Assembly (NCBI GenBank): GCA_900763875.1
Contig: CAAFLX010000024.1
Coordinates: 1-26,203 of the forward strand
Origin: Clostridia bacterium
Lineage (GTDB): Bacteria; Bacillota; Clostridia; Christensenellales; CAG-917
Length of the DNA: 26,203 bases
Reading direction: 5' to 3'
The translations under genes were made by a program, and so were the position numbers. Below the pieces are notes generated by a model that ran no database searches, was not told the origin of the DNA, and saw only the letters and a program-made list of their open reading frames with translations. Positions 1-7,704 of the stretch are shown in pieces. Within the stretch, counting starts at the first letter, position 1, and each line of letters opens with the position of its first letter.

Positions 1-46
1 ATATATCAGTTTCATTATTAAACGACTGTTTTGAAGTGAGAAAACG

Positions 47-75
47 TTGACCGATGACGTAGAGTGTGGTAAAAT
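47..75 (+). promoter_or_regulatory. Sigma-A-type promoter of the dlt-like operon
   Basis: TTGACC (47-52) and TAAAAT (70-75) are separated by exactly 17 bp, and a TGG just before the -10 gives an extended -10. Transcription should start near 82, which leaves a leader of about 240 nt before the first gene. The promoter is read from sequence alone. Confidence 0.7.
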
Positions 76-81
76 GTAAAA

Positions 82-324
82 AATGTATGTTAAAATCTCA
101 AAGGCGGTATGGTTTGTCGGTTTTCAAACCATACGCGCGCACAAGTGGTTTTGTGCAGAGACTTTGACGACATTGTTTGTGGTATTGACCGAACTTTGGC
201 GGCGTGACGTCGCAAGGGCGGTGTTATTCTTATGCCGAGAAGGATTGCAACGAAAGGAAGGATTCCTTTTGGTGGTTTTTGGGGTTGATATGCAATCGGC
301 GGCAGATTGAAAGCGGAGATATCA
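82..324 (+). other. Structured 5' leader of the dlt-like operon
   Basis: No convincing gene is seen. The leader holds a 10-bp hairpin (GTATGGTTTG at 107-116 with CAAACCATAC at 125-134) and weaker stems around 137-156 and 254-270. It has no U-tract and I match it to no known riboswitch class. A 75-codon frame at 83-310 exists, but it has no ribosome binding site and looks like chance. Confidence 0.4.
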
Positions 325-1317
325 TTGGAAAAATTGATTAAAAGCAAAAAAGAAAAGGCTTTTTCGTTGATAGGATTTATCCTATTGTTTGTCCTTTTGA
401 CTTTATTGTTGTCGGCGGCGGTCAAGCCCGACTCGCCTATGGACTGCACAAACAAGCGCAAGTTTGAAGCTTTGAGGGTGTTTGACGAGCCGAACAACAC
501 TTTGGACGCACTGTTTTTTGGGCACAGCGGCGTGTTTTGCGGCATAAATCCTATGGAAATGTATGCAAAGTATGGCTTTACGTCGTACGATTGCTCGTTT
601 GCCTCGCAAATGCCGTGGGAAACCACCGAATTTTTGAGAGAAACCCTCAAAAGACAAAAACCGAAAGTCGTCGTTGTTGACGTTGACCAGCTCCTGTTCA
701 AAAATCTCAACCACAGGGCGGATTACGTGTGGTCGCAAATAAGGCGCGCCGCACCCATAATCGACAACCATACGGCGTGGAAAAAGTTTTTGCCCGGCGG
801 CGAGCAGAGAGAGCGCAACTACCTAAAAGGGTATAGGCGTTCAAGACGCGTTGCACCATACGACAGCGACGGCAGCGGCGGCAGCGGCGGCAGTGGCAGC
901 GGCGGCAAAAACCATAATAACGGCGACAAAAAATATAAAATCGCCGCGATGAGCCTCAGATGTTTTGACGAAGTTATTGAAATTTGCAAAGAGCATGGCG
1001 TTGAGCTGCTTTTTGTGGAATTGCCATCGAAAAAGAGGTGGAACAACTCGACCTACAACGCCGTGAAAAAGTACGCCGACAAGAAAGGCGTGCGCTTTAT
1101 CGACTTGAACAAGCACGAAAAAGAGTTCGGATTCGATTGGAAAAAAGATACTTCGGACGGCGGCGAACACCTCAACGAGAGCGGCGCGCTCAAAACGTCG
1201 CTGTGGCTTGGCAAACTCATTCAAGAGGACTACAAACTCCCCGACAGACGTGAGGACAAAGCCTACGAGTTTTGGAAAGAGGACTACGCAAAGTATTTGG
1301 CGGATAAGGCAAAATGA
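325..1317 (+). CDS. DltD-like membrane-anchored SGNH-type protein
   Basis: This is the first gene of the dlt-like operon. It probably works outside the membrane with the MBOAT protein on surface-polymer acylation, as DltD does. The 330-residue product has one N-terminal membrane segment (about 13-33). An SGNH-like nucleophile region follows, F-G-H-S-G with Ser68, where relatives usually show G-S-S. Next comes a K-V-V-V-V-D-V strand, and near the end D-G-G-E-H-L-N with Asp278 and His282, resembling the family's Asp/His block. A Gly-Ser run at about 180-195 splits the domain and looks like a flexible insert. I chose the TTG at 325 because GGAG lies 6 nt upstream; the in-frame TTG at 307 has no such site. 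Catalysis is inferred, and the protein could be a non-catalytic partner. Confidence 0.72.
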   Translation: MEKLIKSKKEKAFSLIGFILLFVLLTLLLSAAVKPDSPMDCTNKRKFEALRVFDEPNNTLDALFFGHSGVFCGINPMEMYAKYGFTSYDCSFASQMPWETTEFLRETLKRQKPKVVVVDVDQLLFKNLNHRADYVWSQIRRAAPIIDNHTAWKKFLPGGEQRERNYLKGYRRSRRVAPYDSDGSGGSGGSGSGGKNHNNGDKKYKIAAMSLRCFDEVIEICKEHGVELLFVELPSKKRWNNSTYNAVKKYADKKGVRFIDLNKHEKEFGFDWKKDTSDGGEHLNESGALKTSLWLGKLIQEDYKLPDRREDKAYEFWKEDYAKYLADKAK

Positions 1318-1385
1318 ACGGATACATAATGAAAGAAAGGTTTACGCTCAAGAGAGATATAGAGGGAATTTATAGGATAGTATGA
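1314..1385 (+). CDS. Possible 23-aa translational-coupling peptide
   Basis: A 23-codon frame begins in the ATGA that ends the DltD-like gene and stops in the ATGA that starts the MBOAT gene, so both ends overlap. AAGG lies 4-5 nt upstream of its ATG. The peptide is basic and has no membrane segment, so it is not a standard DltX, although it sits where a small dlt component might. It may simply carry ribosomes across the junction. It could also be chance. Confidence 0.3.
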   Translation: MNGYIMKERFTLKRDIEGIYRIV

Positions 1386-3172
1386 ACACCGTAACGTTGA
1401 TATTTTTAGCATTTTTGGCAGGCGCAGCCGTCTTGTACTACATCGTGCCAAAAAAAATACGCTGGGTCGTCTTGCTGCTTGCAAGCATAGGCTTTTACGC
1501 TGTGACGGACAAGTACCTCATTGCGTTTGTTTGCTTGACGACAATCAGCGTGTATTTTGGCGCGCGCGGTATTCAAAAAAACAACGACAGGCTCAAAAAG
1601 CCATTGCCGCTCAAAGAGGCGCAACCTGCCGTCGCAACGCCTGAAAAGCAGGATGCGCAAGCAAATGCCGAAAATGTGGAATCCGCAAACGTAATATCTT
1701 GCGAGGTTGCTGCCGATTGTGCAAATACCGTTGTTGACAGCGCGGCGGCATCGCAGAGCGCAGCGCAAGAAACGGGGCAAAATTTCGCCGATTCGGGCGC
1801 GCAAAACGAAGATAAAAAACGCAAGAAAAAAGTCAAACAACCCCTTGAAGGCAAAGCACTCAAAGAACACATAAAAAAGCAAAACAAGGCTTTAATCGCG
1901 TCGATTATTATACTCAATCTTGCGATTATCGGATTTTTGAAATATTTCAACTTCTTTGGAAGCACGGTCAATTCACTCCTTGAACTGTGCGGAGCAAAGG
2001 GCAGAATCCCTGCGCTCAAACTGTTTTTGCCGTTGGGTATTTCCTTTTATACGCTCCAAGCGTTGGGGTATCTCATCGACGTGTATAGAAAAAAATACGA
2101 GGCGGAACGAAACTTTTCAAAAGTCGCGCTCTTCCTCTTGTTTTTCCCTCAAATTCTCGAAGGGCCTATCGGCAGATTCGACAAGCTCGCCGATAGGCTT
2201 TACGAGGGACAATCGGCAAACTATGAAAACATCATTTTCGGGCTTGAGCGTATCGCTTGGGGCTTGTTCAAAAAAATGGTTGTTGCCGACAGGCTGTATA
2301 TGCTCGTTTACAAAATATCCGAGTCGCCGAGCGAGTATTCGGGCGTTGCAAGTTTGATGTTTATCGTGTGTTATACCTTGCAGCTTTACGTCGACTTTTC
2401 GGGCTTTATCGACATCGCAATCGGAGGCGGACAACTGTTTGGAATCAAAATGGACGAAAACTTCCGTCAGCCGTTCTTTGCAAAGAGCGCGCAAGAGTTT
2501 TGGCAAAGGTGGCACATCACCCTCGGCTCTTGGCTCAAAGACTACGTTTTCTATTCGGTTGCGCTCTCGCCAAAGCTCAACAAAGCGTGCAACAAACTCA
2601 AAAAGAAACATAAAAATCATTTCACCAAAATGCTCCCGACGGCGGTTGCGCTGCTTGCGGTGTGGTTTTGCAACGGCTTGTGGCACGGCCCGGAATGGAA
2701 GTATATCGTTTTCGGATTGTACTATTTTGTGATTATCGTGTCGGGTATGATGCTCGAACCGCTCTTCAAAAAAATGGCAGAAAAAATCAAGCTCAACCTC
2801 GACGGCAAGGGGTGGGGAATCGTAAGACACCTCAGAACGCTGTTGATTATCTTTGTCGGCGAAACAATTTTCGGCGCGAAAAATCTCAAAGACGCCGTTC
2901 ACATTCTCGGCTCGGTGTTCGTGCCATATCACGGCAACTTCTTCTCGCTCGGTCTTGACTACAAGGAATTTATCATTGCCGTGCTTGGCGTAATAACCAT
3001 TTTCATCGTCGGCATAGTCAAGGAAAAGGGTGTGGATATAAGGCAAAATTTGTACGAAAAGGCAGTCCCCGTTCGCTGGGTGACGTTTTTGGCTCTTACG
3101 TTTTCGATAATGGTGTTCGGCGCATACGGCGGAATGTATTCGGTTGCGCCGTTCATATACGGCAATTTCTGA
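1382..3172 (+). CDS. MBOAT acyltransferase, DltB-like, with C-terminal F-x-Y-x-x-F
   Basis: This polytopic membrane enzyme should pass an acyl group from the carrier protein across the membrane to an extracellular acceptor. DltB markers are clear: F-R-Q-P-F-F followed by W-Q-R-W-H-I-T-L (His378), and the MBOAT active-site region N-G-L-W-H-G (His435). At 596 residues it is longer than a usual DltB of about 400. Part of the excess is a charged, Ala/Gln-rich insert at about 65-167 between the second and third membrane segments. The last six residues, FIYGNF (591-596), match the F-x-Y-x-x-F tail of the separate microprotein DltX, so DltX function may be fused here. An AGGAT precedes the ATG. The class assignment is firm; the polymer and acyl group are unknown. 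Confidence 0.88.
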   Translation: MNTVTLIFLAFLAGAAVLYYIVPKKIRWVVLLLASIGFYAVTDKYLIAFVCLTTISVYFGARGIQKNNDRLKKPLPLKEAQPAVATPEKQDAQANAENVESANVISCEVAADCANTVVDSAAASQSAAQETGQNFADSGAQNEDKKRKKKVKQPLEGKALKEHIKKQNKALIASIIILNLAIIGFLKYFNFFGSTVNSLLELCGAKGRIPALKLFLPLGISFYTLQALGYLIDVYRKKYEAERNFSKVALFLLFFPQILEGPIGRFDKLADRLYEGQSANYENIIFGLERIAWGLFKKMVVADRLYMLVYKISESPSEYSGVASLMFIVCYTLQLYVDFSGFIDIAIGGGQLFGIKMDENFRQPFFAKSAQEFWQRWHITLGSWLKDYVFYSVALSPKLNKACNKLKKKHKNHFTKMLPTAVALLAVWFCNGLWHGPEWKYIVFGLYYFVIIVSGMMLEPLFKKMAEKIKLNLDGKGWGIVRHLRTLLIIFVGETIFGAKNLKDAVHILGSVFVPYHGNFFSLGLDYKEFIIAVLGVITIFIVGIVKEKGVDIRQNLYEKAVPVRWVTFLALTFSIMVFGAYGGMYSVAPFIYGNF

Positions 3173-3249
3173 TGAATACGGCAAGGAAAGCATATGGCTT
3201 TCCATCTCGGCGGAGAAAATCTTTCCGACGATAAACAAGAGAGGAATTT

Positions 3250-4752
3250 ATGGAAAAAAGAATAAACAACGTGTTGGAGTTCTTGTGCGAGAGTGCAAAA
3301 AAGTATCCCGATAAAGTGGCGTTTGCGGACGAAACGGAATCGATAACCTACAAACAACTCGTTTTTGAGGCGAGAAAAATCGCAAGCGGAATTGCAAAAA
3401 AAGTTGCTCCGCGCACCCCCGTTGCCGTGCTTGGCGAAAAGAGCGTGAGAGTGGTGAAAATGTTTTTTGCGTGCGTGTTTGCAGGCTGTTTCTACGTGCC
3501 GCTCAACCCCTTGCACCCCGAGGAGCGCAGAAAGAGAATCCTCGACACTTTGAAAAATCCGCTCGTCCTTGTCAATGAGGAGTCGATAGGGCTTTTGCCC
3601 GAGGGCGTGGACGAGGAGTCGGTGGTGCTGTTCAAGGATATAGAGGAGAGCGAGGTTGACGAGTTGCTTTTGCAAGATATTGCAAAAGGTCACGTTGACA
3701 TCGACCCGCTCTACGTTATGTTCACGTCGGGTTCGACAGGCACGCCGAAGGGTATCGCCGTGTCCCACCGCTCGGTCATCGATTTCATCGAAGAATTTAC
3801 CGAAGTTTTCGGCATAAGCGAGCGCGACGTCATCGGCAACCAAGCTCCGTTTGATTTCGACGTGTCGGTGAAGGACGTGTATTCGACGATTAAGTGCGGC
3901 GCAACCATGCAGATTATCCCCAAAAAGAAGTTTTCGTTTCCGACGATACTCATCGATTATCTCATCGAACGCAAGGTTACGACTCTCGTTTGGGCGGTTT
4001 CCGCGCTGTGCATTTTGTCAACTTTCCGCGCATTTCAGTACAAAATCCCCGAAACGATAAACAAGATTTTGTTCAGCGGCGAGGTTATGCCCATAAAGCA
4101 CCTCAACGTGTGGCGACAAGCGTTTCCAAACGCAACTTTCGTCAATCTCTACGGCCCGACCGAAATCACCTGCAACTGCACATATTTTGTTTTGCCCAAG
4201 GACTTTTCGCAAGACAGTTTGCCAATAGGCAAGGCGTTCAACAACGAGAAAGTGTTCCTTTTGGACGAGAACGACAGGCTTGTCACAAGCGTGGGCGAGG
4301 CAGGCGAAGTGTGCGTGTCGGGCACTTGTTTGTCGCTCGGATATTACAACAACAAGAGCGAAACCGCAAAGGCATTCGTGCAAAATCCGCTCAACGACGC
4401 ATACCTCGAAACCATATACAGGACAGGCGATTTGGCGCACTATGAGGAGGACGGCAACCTTTATTTCAACGGAAGAAAGGATTTTCAAATCAAGCATATG
4501 GGGCATCGCATCGAGCTTAGCGAAATCGAAAACGTGATGATGTCCAACGAAAATATCAACCGTGCCGTTTGCATTTTCGACAGCGAAAAGGACAAAATCA
4601 ACGCGTTTTACGTCGGCAGTATCGAGCCAACGGACGTCATCGTGTTTTTGAGAGAAAAATTGCCTGCGTTTATGATTCCGCACAAATGCGTCAAAAAGGA
4701 CGTGTTCGAGCTGAACGAAAACGGCAAAATCGACAGAAAAAAACTTGTGTAG
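3250..4752 (+). CDS. DltA-like amino acid adenylating enzyme (carrier protein ligase)
   Basis: This ANL-superfamily enzyme should activate an amino acid with ATP and load it on the carrier protein encoded at 5955. Visible motifs are M-F-T-S-G-S-T-G-T-P-K-G (157-168), N-Q-A-P-F-D-F-D, L-Y-G-P-T-E, Y-R-T-G-D-L, G-R-K-D-F-Q-I-K-H-M-G-H-R-I-E, and the C-terminal catalytic Lys493 in N-G-K-I-D-R-K. Its 500 residues match DltA in length. In DltA, F-C-G-E-V supplies a pocket Cys linked to D-alanine selectivity. Here the sequence is F-S-G-E-V with Ser276, so another substrate is possible. AGAGAGG precedes the ATG. It lies between the MBOAT and PLP genes in one operon. Substrate identity is inferred to differ, not shown. 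Confidence 0.87.
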   Translation: MEKRINNVLEFLCESAKKYPDKVAFADETESITYKQLVFEARKIASGIAKKVAPRTPVAVLGEKSVRVVKMFFACVFAGCFYVPLNPLHPEERRKRILDTLKNPLVLVNEESIGLLPEGVDEESVVLFKDIEESEVDELLLQDIAKGHVDIDPLYVMFTSGSTGTPKGIAVSHRSVIDFIEEFTEVFGISERDVIGNQAPFDFDVSVKDVYSTIKCGATMQIIPKKKFSFPTILIDYLIERKVTTLVWAVSALCILSTFRAFQYKIPETINKILFSGEVMPIKHLNVWRQAFPNATFVNLYGPTEITCNCTYFVLPKDFSQDSLPIGKAFNNEKVFLLDENDRLVTSVGEAGEVCVSGTCLSLGYYNNKSETAKAFVQNPLNDAYLETIYRTGDLAHYEEDGNLYFNGRKDFQIKHMGHRIELSEIENVMMSNENINRAVCIFDSEKDKINAFYVGSIEPTDVIVFLREKLPAFMIPHKCVKKDVFELNENGKIDRKKLV

Positions 4753-4764
4753 GCGGATGGAACT

Positions 4765-5931
4765 ATGAGCGAAACCTCAATGAATTTGACAAAAACTCCC
4801 TCGTTCGTGTTCGATATAGACGCGCTTGTCGAGAGAGTGAACGGCATCAAAAGCCTGCTTGCGCACGGCGAAAAATTGTGCTATGCCATAAAGGCAAATC
4901 CCTTTCTTGTCAACGACCTCAAAGACGTTGTGGATTGCTTTGAGATTTGCTCCACGGGCGAGTTTCGCATTGCAATGCGCGCAGGCGTAACGCCTGAAAA
5001 AATCGTGCTTTCGGGCGTGTATAAAGAGGAGCGCGACATAAGGGAAATCGTGGGTATATGCAAGGATAAATCGACGTATACCGTGGAATCGCCCTCGCAG
5101 TTTTTCTTGCTCGACAAGATTGCAAAAGAGTACGGCTTGACGCTCGACGTCATCTTGCGCCTGTCAAGCGGCAATCAGTTCGGTATGGACGAATGCACAA
5201 TTCGACAACTTGCCCAAAACGAGCAAAATATGCTCAAAATCAAGGGAATACAATACTATTCCGGCACGCAGAAAAAACGCGAAAAAATCTTGAAAGAGAT
5301 TCAAACCGTCATTGCTTTTGCCGACGCTCTGGAAGAAGAAGGCACAAAAATCGAAAGAATCGAATACGGCCCGGGATTTAGAGTGGCATACTTTGAGGAC
5401 GATGAGCAAACGGACGAAAAAACGGCGGTAGAGGAAGTGTCAAACGCATTCGCCAAAAGCGAAAGAAAGCGTGAAATCGTCTATGAAATGGGCAGATTTA
5501 TCGCGGCTTATTGCGGCAAATATTATACCTCGGTCGTTGATATTAAAAACACCAACGGCACGAAGTTTTGCATTGTGGACGGCGGCATAAATCACCTCAA
5601 CTACTACGGGCAAATGATGGCTATGAAAAAGCCGCCCATAAGGCAGTTTTCAAGCGATTTTGTCGAGAAAACGGACGGAAGCGACGAGTTGTGCACGGTA
5701 TGCGGCGCGCTATGCACCGTCAGCGACGTGCTTGTCAAAGCCCTGCCGCTAAAAGACGTGCAAACAGGGGATATACTTGAATTTGCAAGGACGGGCGCAT
5801 ACACTGTAACAGAGGGAATCTATCTCTTTTTGTCGCGTGATATGCCTCGTATATACAAGAAAAAAGACGGCAAAATCAGGCTTGTAAGAGATGTTTTTTG
5901 CACCGACACACTCAACTTTGAAACAAAATAA
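4765..5931 (+). CDS. Fold-III PLP enzyme, amino acid decarboxylase or racemase (LysA/BtrK-like)
   Basis: The 388-residue protein has the alanine-racemase-like barrel plus the C-terminal domain of diaminopimelate/ornithine decarboxylases. Lys43 in C-Y-A-I-K-A-N-P is the expected PLP Schiff-base lysine. Further landmarks are Y-G-P-G-F, E-M-G-R (241-244), C-G-A-L-C with Cys317, and T-G-A-Y-T with Tyr346. The usual H-x-G-S-Q is Y-S-G-T-Q, so Tyr165 replaces the histidine, which argues against housekeeping LysA. It starts 12 nt after the ligase stop and is followed by the carrier protein gene. BtrK of butirosin biosynthesis, in the same family, decarboxylates glutamate held on a carrier protein. 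By analogy this enzyme may modify the tethered amino acid, and racemisation is the alternative. Confidence 0.8.
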   Translation: MSETSMNLTKTPSFVFDIDALVERVNGIKSLLAHGEKLCYAIKANPFLVNDLKDVVDCFEICSTGEFRIAMRAGVTPEKIVLSGVYKEERDIREIVGICKDKSTYTVESPSQFFLLDKIAKEYGLTLDVILRLSSGNQFGMDECTIRQLAQNEQNMLKIKGIQYYSGTQKKREKILKEIQTVIAFADALEEEGTKIERIEYGPGFRVAYFEDDEQTDEKTAVEEVSNAFAKSERKREIVYEMGRFIAAYCGKYYTSVVDIKNTNGTKFCIVDGGINHLNYYGQMMAMKKPPIRQFSSDFVEKTDGSDELCTVCGALCTVSDVLVKALPLKDVQTGDILEFARTGAYTVTEGIYLFLSRDMPRIYKKKDGKIRLVRDVFCTDTLNFETK

Positions 5932-5954
5932 AACCAATTTAAGGAGAATAAAAA

Positions 5955-6176
5955 ATGGACAAACTACTTGAAATACTCAACGACGTCAGACCCGACGTGG
6001 ACTTCAAAAACGAAACAAAACTCATCGACAACGGCATTCTCGACTCCCTCAACATAATGGAAATCATCGCCGAAATCAGCGACGAATTCGACATCGAACT
6101 TTCCCCGGCGGACATCGTTCCTGCAAACTTCAACTCCGCCGAGTCGCTTTGGGCAATGATTCAAAGATTGCAATAA
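5955..6176 (+). CDS. Acyl/peptidyl carrier protein, DltC-like
   Basis: A 73-residue acidic carrier protein. Ser31 in G-I-L-D-S-L is the expected phosphopantetheine attachment site, and its length matches DltC and small carrier proteins. It should carry the aminoacyl thioester made by the ligase at 3250, present it to the PLP enzyme, and hand it to the MBOAT. AAGGAG lies 8 nt before the ATG. It is the last gene of the operon, closed by a terminator 42 nt later. No phosphopantetheinyl transferase gene is visible in the window. Confidence 0.9.
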   Translation: MDKLLEILNDVRPDVDFKNETKLIDNGILDSLNIMEIIAEISDEFDIELSPADIVPANFNSAESLWAMIQRLQ

Positions 6177-6217
6177 ACTTCAATACGGGTTCACGCAAAA
6201 ATTCACAAAACTTCAAG

Positions 6218-6250
6218 ATATTGCCGTGGGGTGCTGCGGCAATATTTTTT
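6218..6250 (+). terminator. Intrinsic terminator of the dlt-like operon
   Basis: A 9-bp stem (ATATTGCCG at 6218-6226 with CGGCAATAT at 6237-6245) is followed directly by five T. It lies shortly after the carrier protein stop. Confidence 0.85.
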
Positions 6251-6276
6251 CGTGAGGAAAACTTGGACAAAAAGCC

Positions 6277-6305
6277 TTGCGGAAAAGGGAAAATAAGAGG
6301 ATAAT
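6277..6305 (+). promoter_or_regulatory. Probable promoter of the radical SAM gene
   Basis: TTGCGG (6277-6282), 17 bp, then GATAAT (6300-6305). The -10 is good and the -35 is weak. It lies just after the terminator, so the next gene is probably its own transcription unit. Confidence 0.5.
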
Positions 6306-6358
6306 AAGACAATAAAAACGCAAGTCGTGATTTTTGGGCGATTTGAAAAAGAGAGCGT

Positions 6359-7186
6359 ATGTACAAGATTGCAAGAGTCGGATTGCACCATTTTGAAGAG
6401 CCGTGTTTGTCGGGGGATAGAGGCAGCGGAACTATCTTTTTTTCGGGCTGTAATTTGAGGTGTTTGTTTTGCCAAAACTATGAAATATCTCACGGCAAAA
6501 AGGGGCTTGACGTTGGCGAGGACGAACTTGTCAAACTTATGCTTTATTTGCAAAATATAGGGGCGCACAACATAAACCTCGTTACGCCGTCAAATTATGC
6601 AAGTTTGCTCAAAGACACACTTAAAGTGGTAAAACCGCAACTTAAAATACCGATTGTGTGGAATAGCAGCGGTTACGAAACCGTGCAAAACCTCAAAAAA
6701 ATGAAGGGATTGGTGGACGTATATCTGCCCGATTTCAAGTATAGCGACGACGAGTTGGGGTGGGAATATTCGCACGCAAAAGGGTATAGAAAAGTTGCCT
6801 TTGACGCGCTCAAAGAGATGCGCCGCCAACAGCCTTGCGACGTTTTCGACGATGAGGGAATGATGCAAAAAGGCGTCATCGTGCGCCACCTCGTTTTGCC
6901 AAACGCACTTGAAAACACCAAGGGAGTTTTGCAAGACATTGCCGCAATCGACAAGGAATTGTTCGTGTCGCTTATGGGACAATATTTTCCAACGCCCAAC
7001 GTTGAGAACCACACGATTTTGTCTAGGCGCATCAGTGAGCAGGAATACGACGAGGCAACCCGACTCTTTTTTGAGGCAGGCTTGCACAACGGTTTTTCGC
7101 AAGAGCTTGACAGCGCAACCGAGGAGTACGTGCCGAATTTTGATTTGCAACCCCTCAAAGAGCTTTTGAAAGAGATTGACGATTGA
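6359..7186 (+). CDS. Radical SAM protein of the PflA/PflX-like group
   Basis: The 275-residue protein carries the radical SAM cluster motif C-N-L-R-C-L-F-C (Cys31, Cys35, Cys38) followed by Q-N-Y-E-I-S, typical of pyruvate formate-lyase activating enzyme relatives of the PflX type (COG1313-like). It should bind a 4Fe-4S cluster and use S-adenosylmethionine to make a radical. The L-V-T-P-S-N and Y-L-P-D-F-K-Y segments fit this subgroup. No glycyl radical enzyme gene is adjacent, so the target is unknown. AAAGAGAG precedes the ATG. The family call is strong; the role is not known. Confidence 0.82.
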   Translation: MYKIARVGLHHFEEPCLSGDRGSGTIFFSGCNLRCLFCQNYEISHGKKGLDVGEDELVKLMLYLQNIGAHNINLVTPSNYASLLKDTLKVVKPQLKIPIVWNSSGYETVQNLKKMKGLVDVYLPDFKYSDDELGWEYSHAKGYRKVAFDALKEMRRQQPCDVFDDEGMMQKGVIVRHLVLPNALENTKGVLQDIAAIDKELFVSLMGQYFPTPNVENHTILSRRISEQEYDEATRLFFEAGLHNGFSQELDSATEEYVPNFDLQPLKELLKEIDD

Positions 7187-7420
7187 AAACAAATAAGGTG
7201 ACGCTTAATAATTAATAGAGCAATGATTGAAAATGAATGAAACAAATATGTGTGGCGCGCGTGTACGAAACGCGCGACGTAGATTGCCGTGTTTTGTCAA
7301 GTGACCGCCGTTTTTGCAATAGACGGCTAAACCGCAATATCGCAATATATTGCGTTTGCAAAATAAATTTCGCCGCAAAATACACAATTTGTATTCTTGC
7401 AAAAAAATGTCGAAAAACGG
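7187..7420. other. Gene-free interval with several palindromes
   Basis: No gene is seen. It contains a 7-bp hairpin (CGCGCGT/ACGCGCG, about 7256-7277), a GCCGT/ACGGC hairpin (about 7308-7326), and a perfect 14-bp palindrome CGCAATATATTGCG (7341-7354) preceded by another CGCAATAT. The palindrome lies about 65 bp upstream of the next -35 box, so it could be an operator. No U-tract makes any of these a clear terminator. Confidence 0.4.
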
Positions 7421-7449
7421 TTGCGTGAAAGTTCGGTTTGTGCTAACAT
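7421..7449 (+). promoter_or_regulatory. Probable promoter of the uracil salvage transcript
   Basis: TTGCGT (7421-7426), 17 bp, then TAACAT (7444-7449), with TGC directly before the -10 giving an extended -10. The start of transcription should be near 7456, about 21 nt before the small ORF at 7477. Confidence 0.5.
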
Positions 7450-7476
7450 ATTGCCAAATGTGAATCGGAGGGCGGT

Positions 7477-7599
7477 ATGGCTCACAGCATTGTCAAACTT
7501 AAAAATGCAAGTATCATTGTGGCAGAATCTGTTGCAACGATTGCGTTTTCTTCCTTTGATAAGTGCCTCGTTTCTTCGATTGACAGCGAAATTGCCTAA
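7477..7599 (+). CDS. 40-aa small ORF, possible leader peptide of uracil permease/upp
   Basis: An ATG preceded by GGAGGG (about 5 nt spacing) opens a 40-codon frame. It stops 3 nt before an intrinsic terminator that lies in front of the permease gene. I recognise no family: the product starts MAHSIVKL, is rich in Ile, Val, Ala and Ser, and has no clear membrane segment. Promoter, strong ribosome site, short frame and terminator together resemble an attenuation leader. A free-standing small protein is also possible. Confidence 0.5.
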   Translation: MAHSIVKLKNASIIVAESVATIAFSSFDKCLVSSIDSEIA

Positions 7600-7602
7600 T
7601 CT

Positions 7603-7629
7603 GATGTCCCAAGCGGACATCTTTTTTTT
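7603..7629 (+). terminator. Intrinsic terminator/attenuator ahead of the uracil permease
   Basis: A 7-bp stem (GATGTCC at 7603-7609 with GGACATC at 7615-7621) is followed by eight T (7622-7629). No strong promoter is evident between it and the permease ATG at 7705, so permease expression probably needs read-through. I saw no PyrR-type consensus in the leader. Confidence 0.8.
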
Positions 7630-7704
7630 GCCCTTTGGGGGGCAGGGCGTGCAAAAGATAAGGATAACAAAGATAACAAGAAAAATTTATATAGGAGAAA
7701 GACA

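Noticed and set aside
83..310. 75-codon frame ahead of the DltD-like gene, ending at its possible TTG start
   Set aside because: It has no ribosome site, its composition is unlike its neighbours, and it would begin at the transcription start. The DltD-like gene has a better start at 325.
3172..3234. 20-codon Arg-rich frame overlapping the MBOAT stop
   Set aside because: It contains the arms of a GGAAAGC/GCTTTCC hairpin and has no ribosome site of its own, so it is weaker than the 1314 frame and not listed as a gene.
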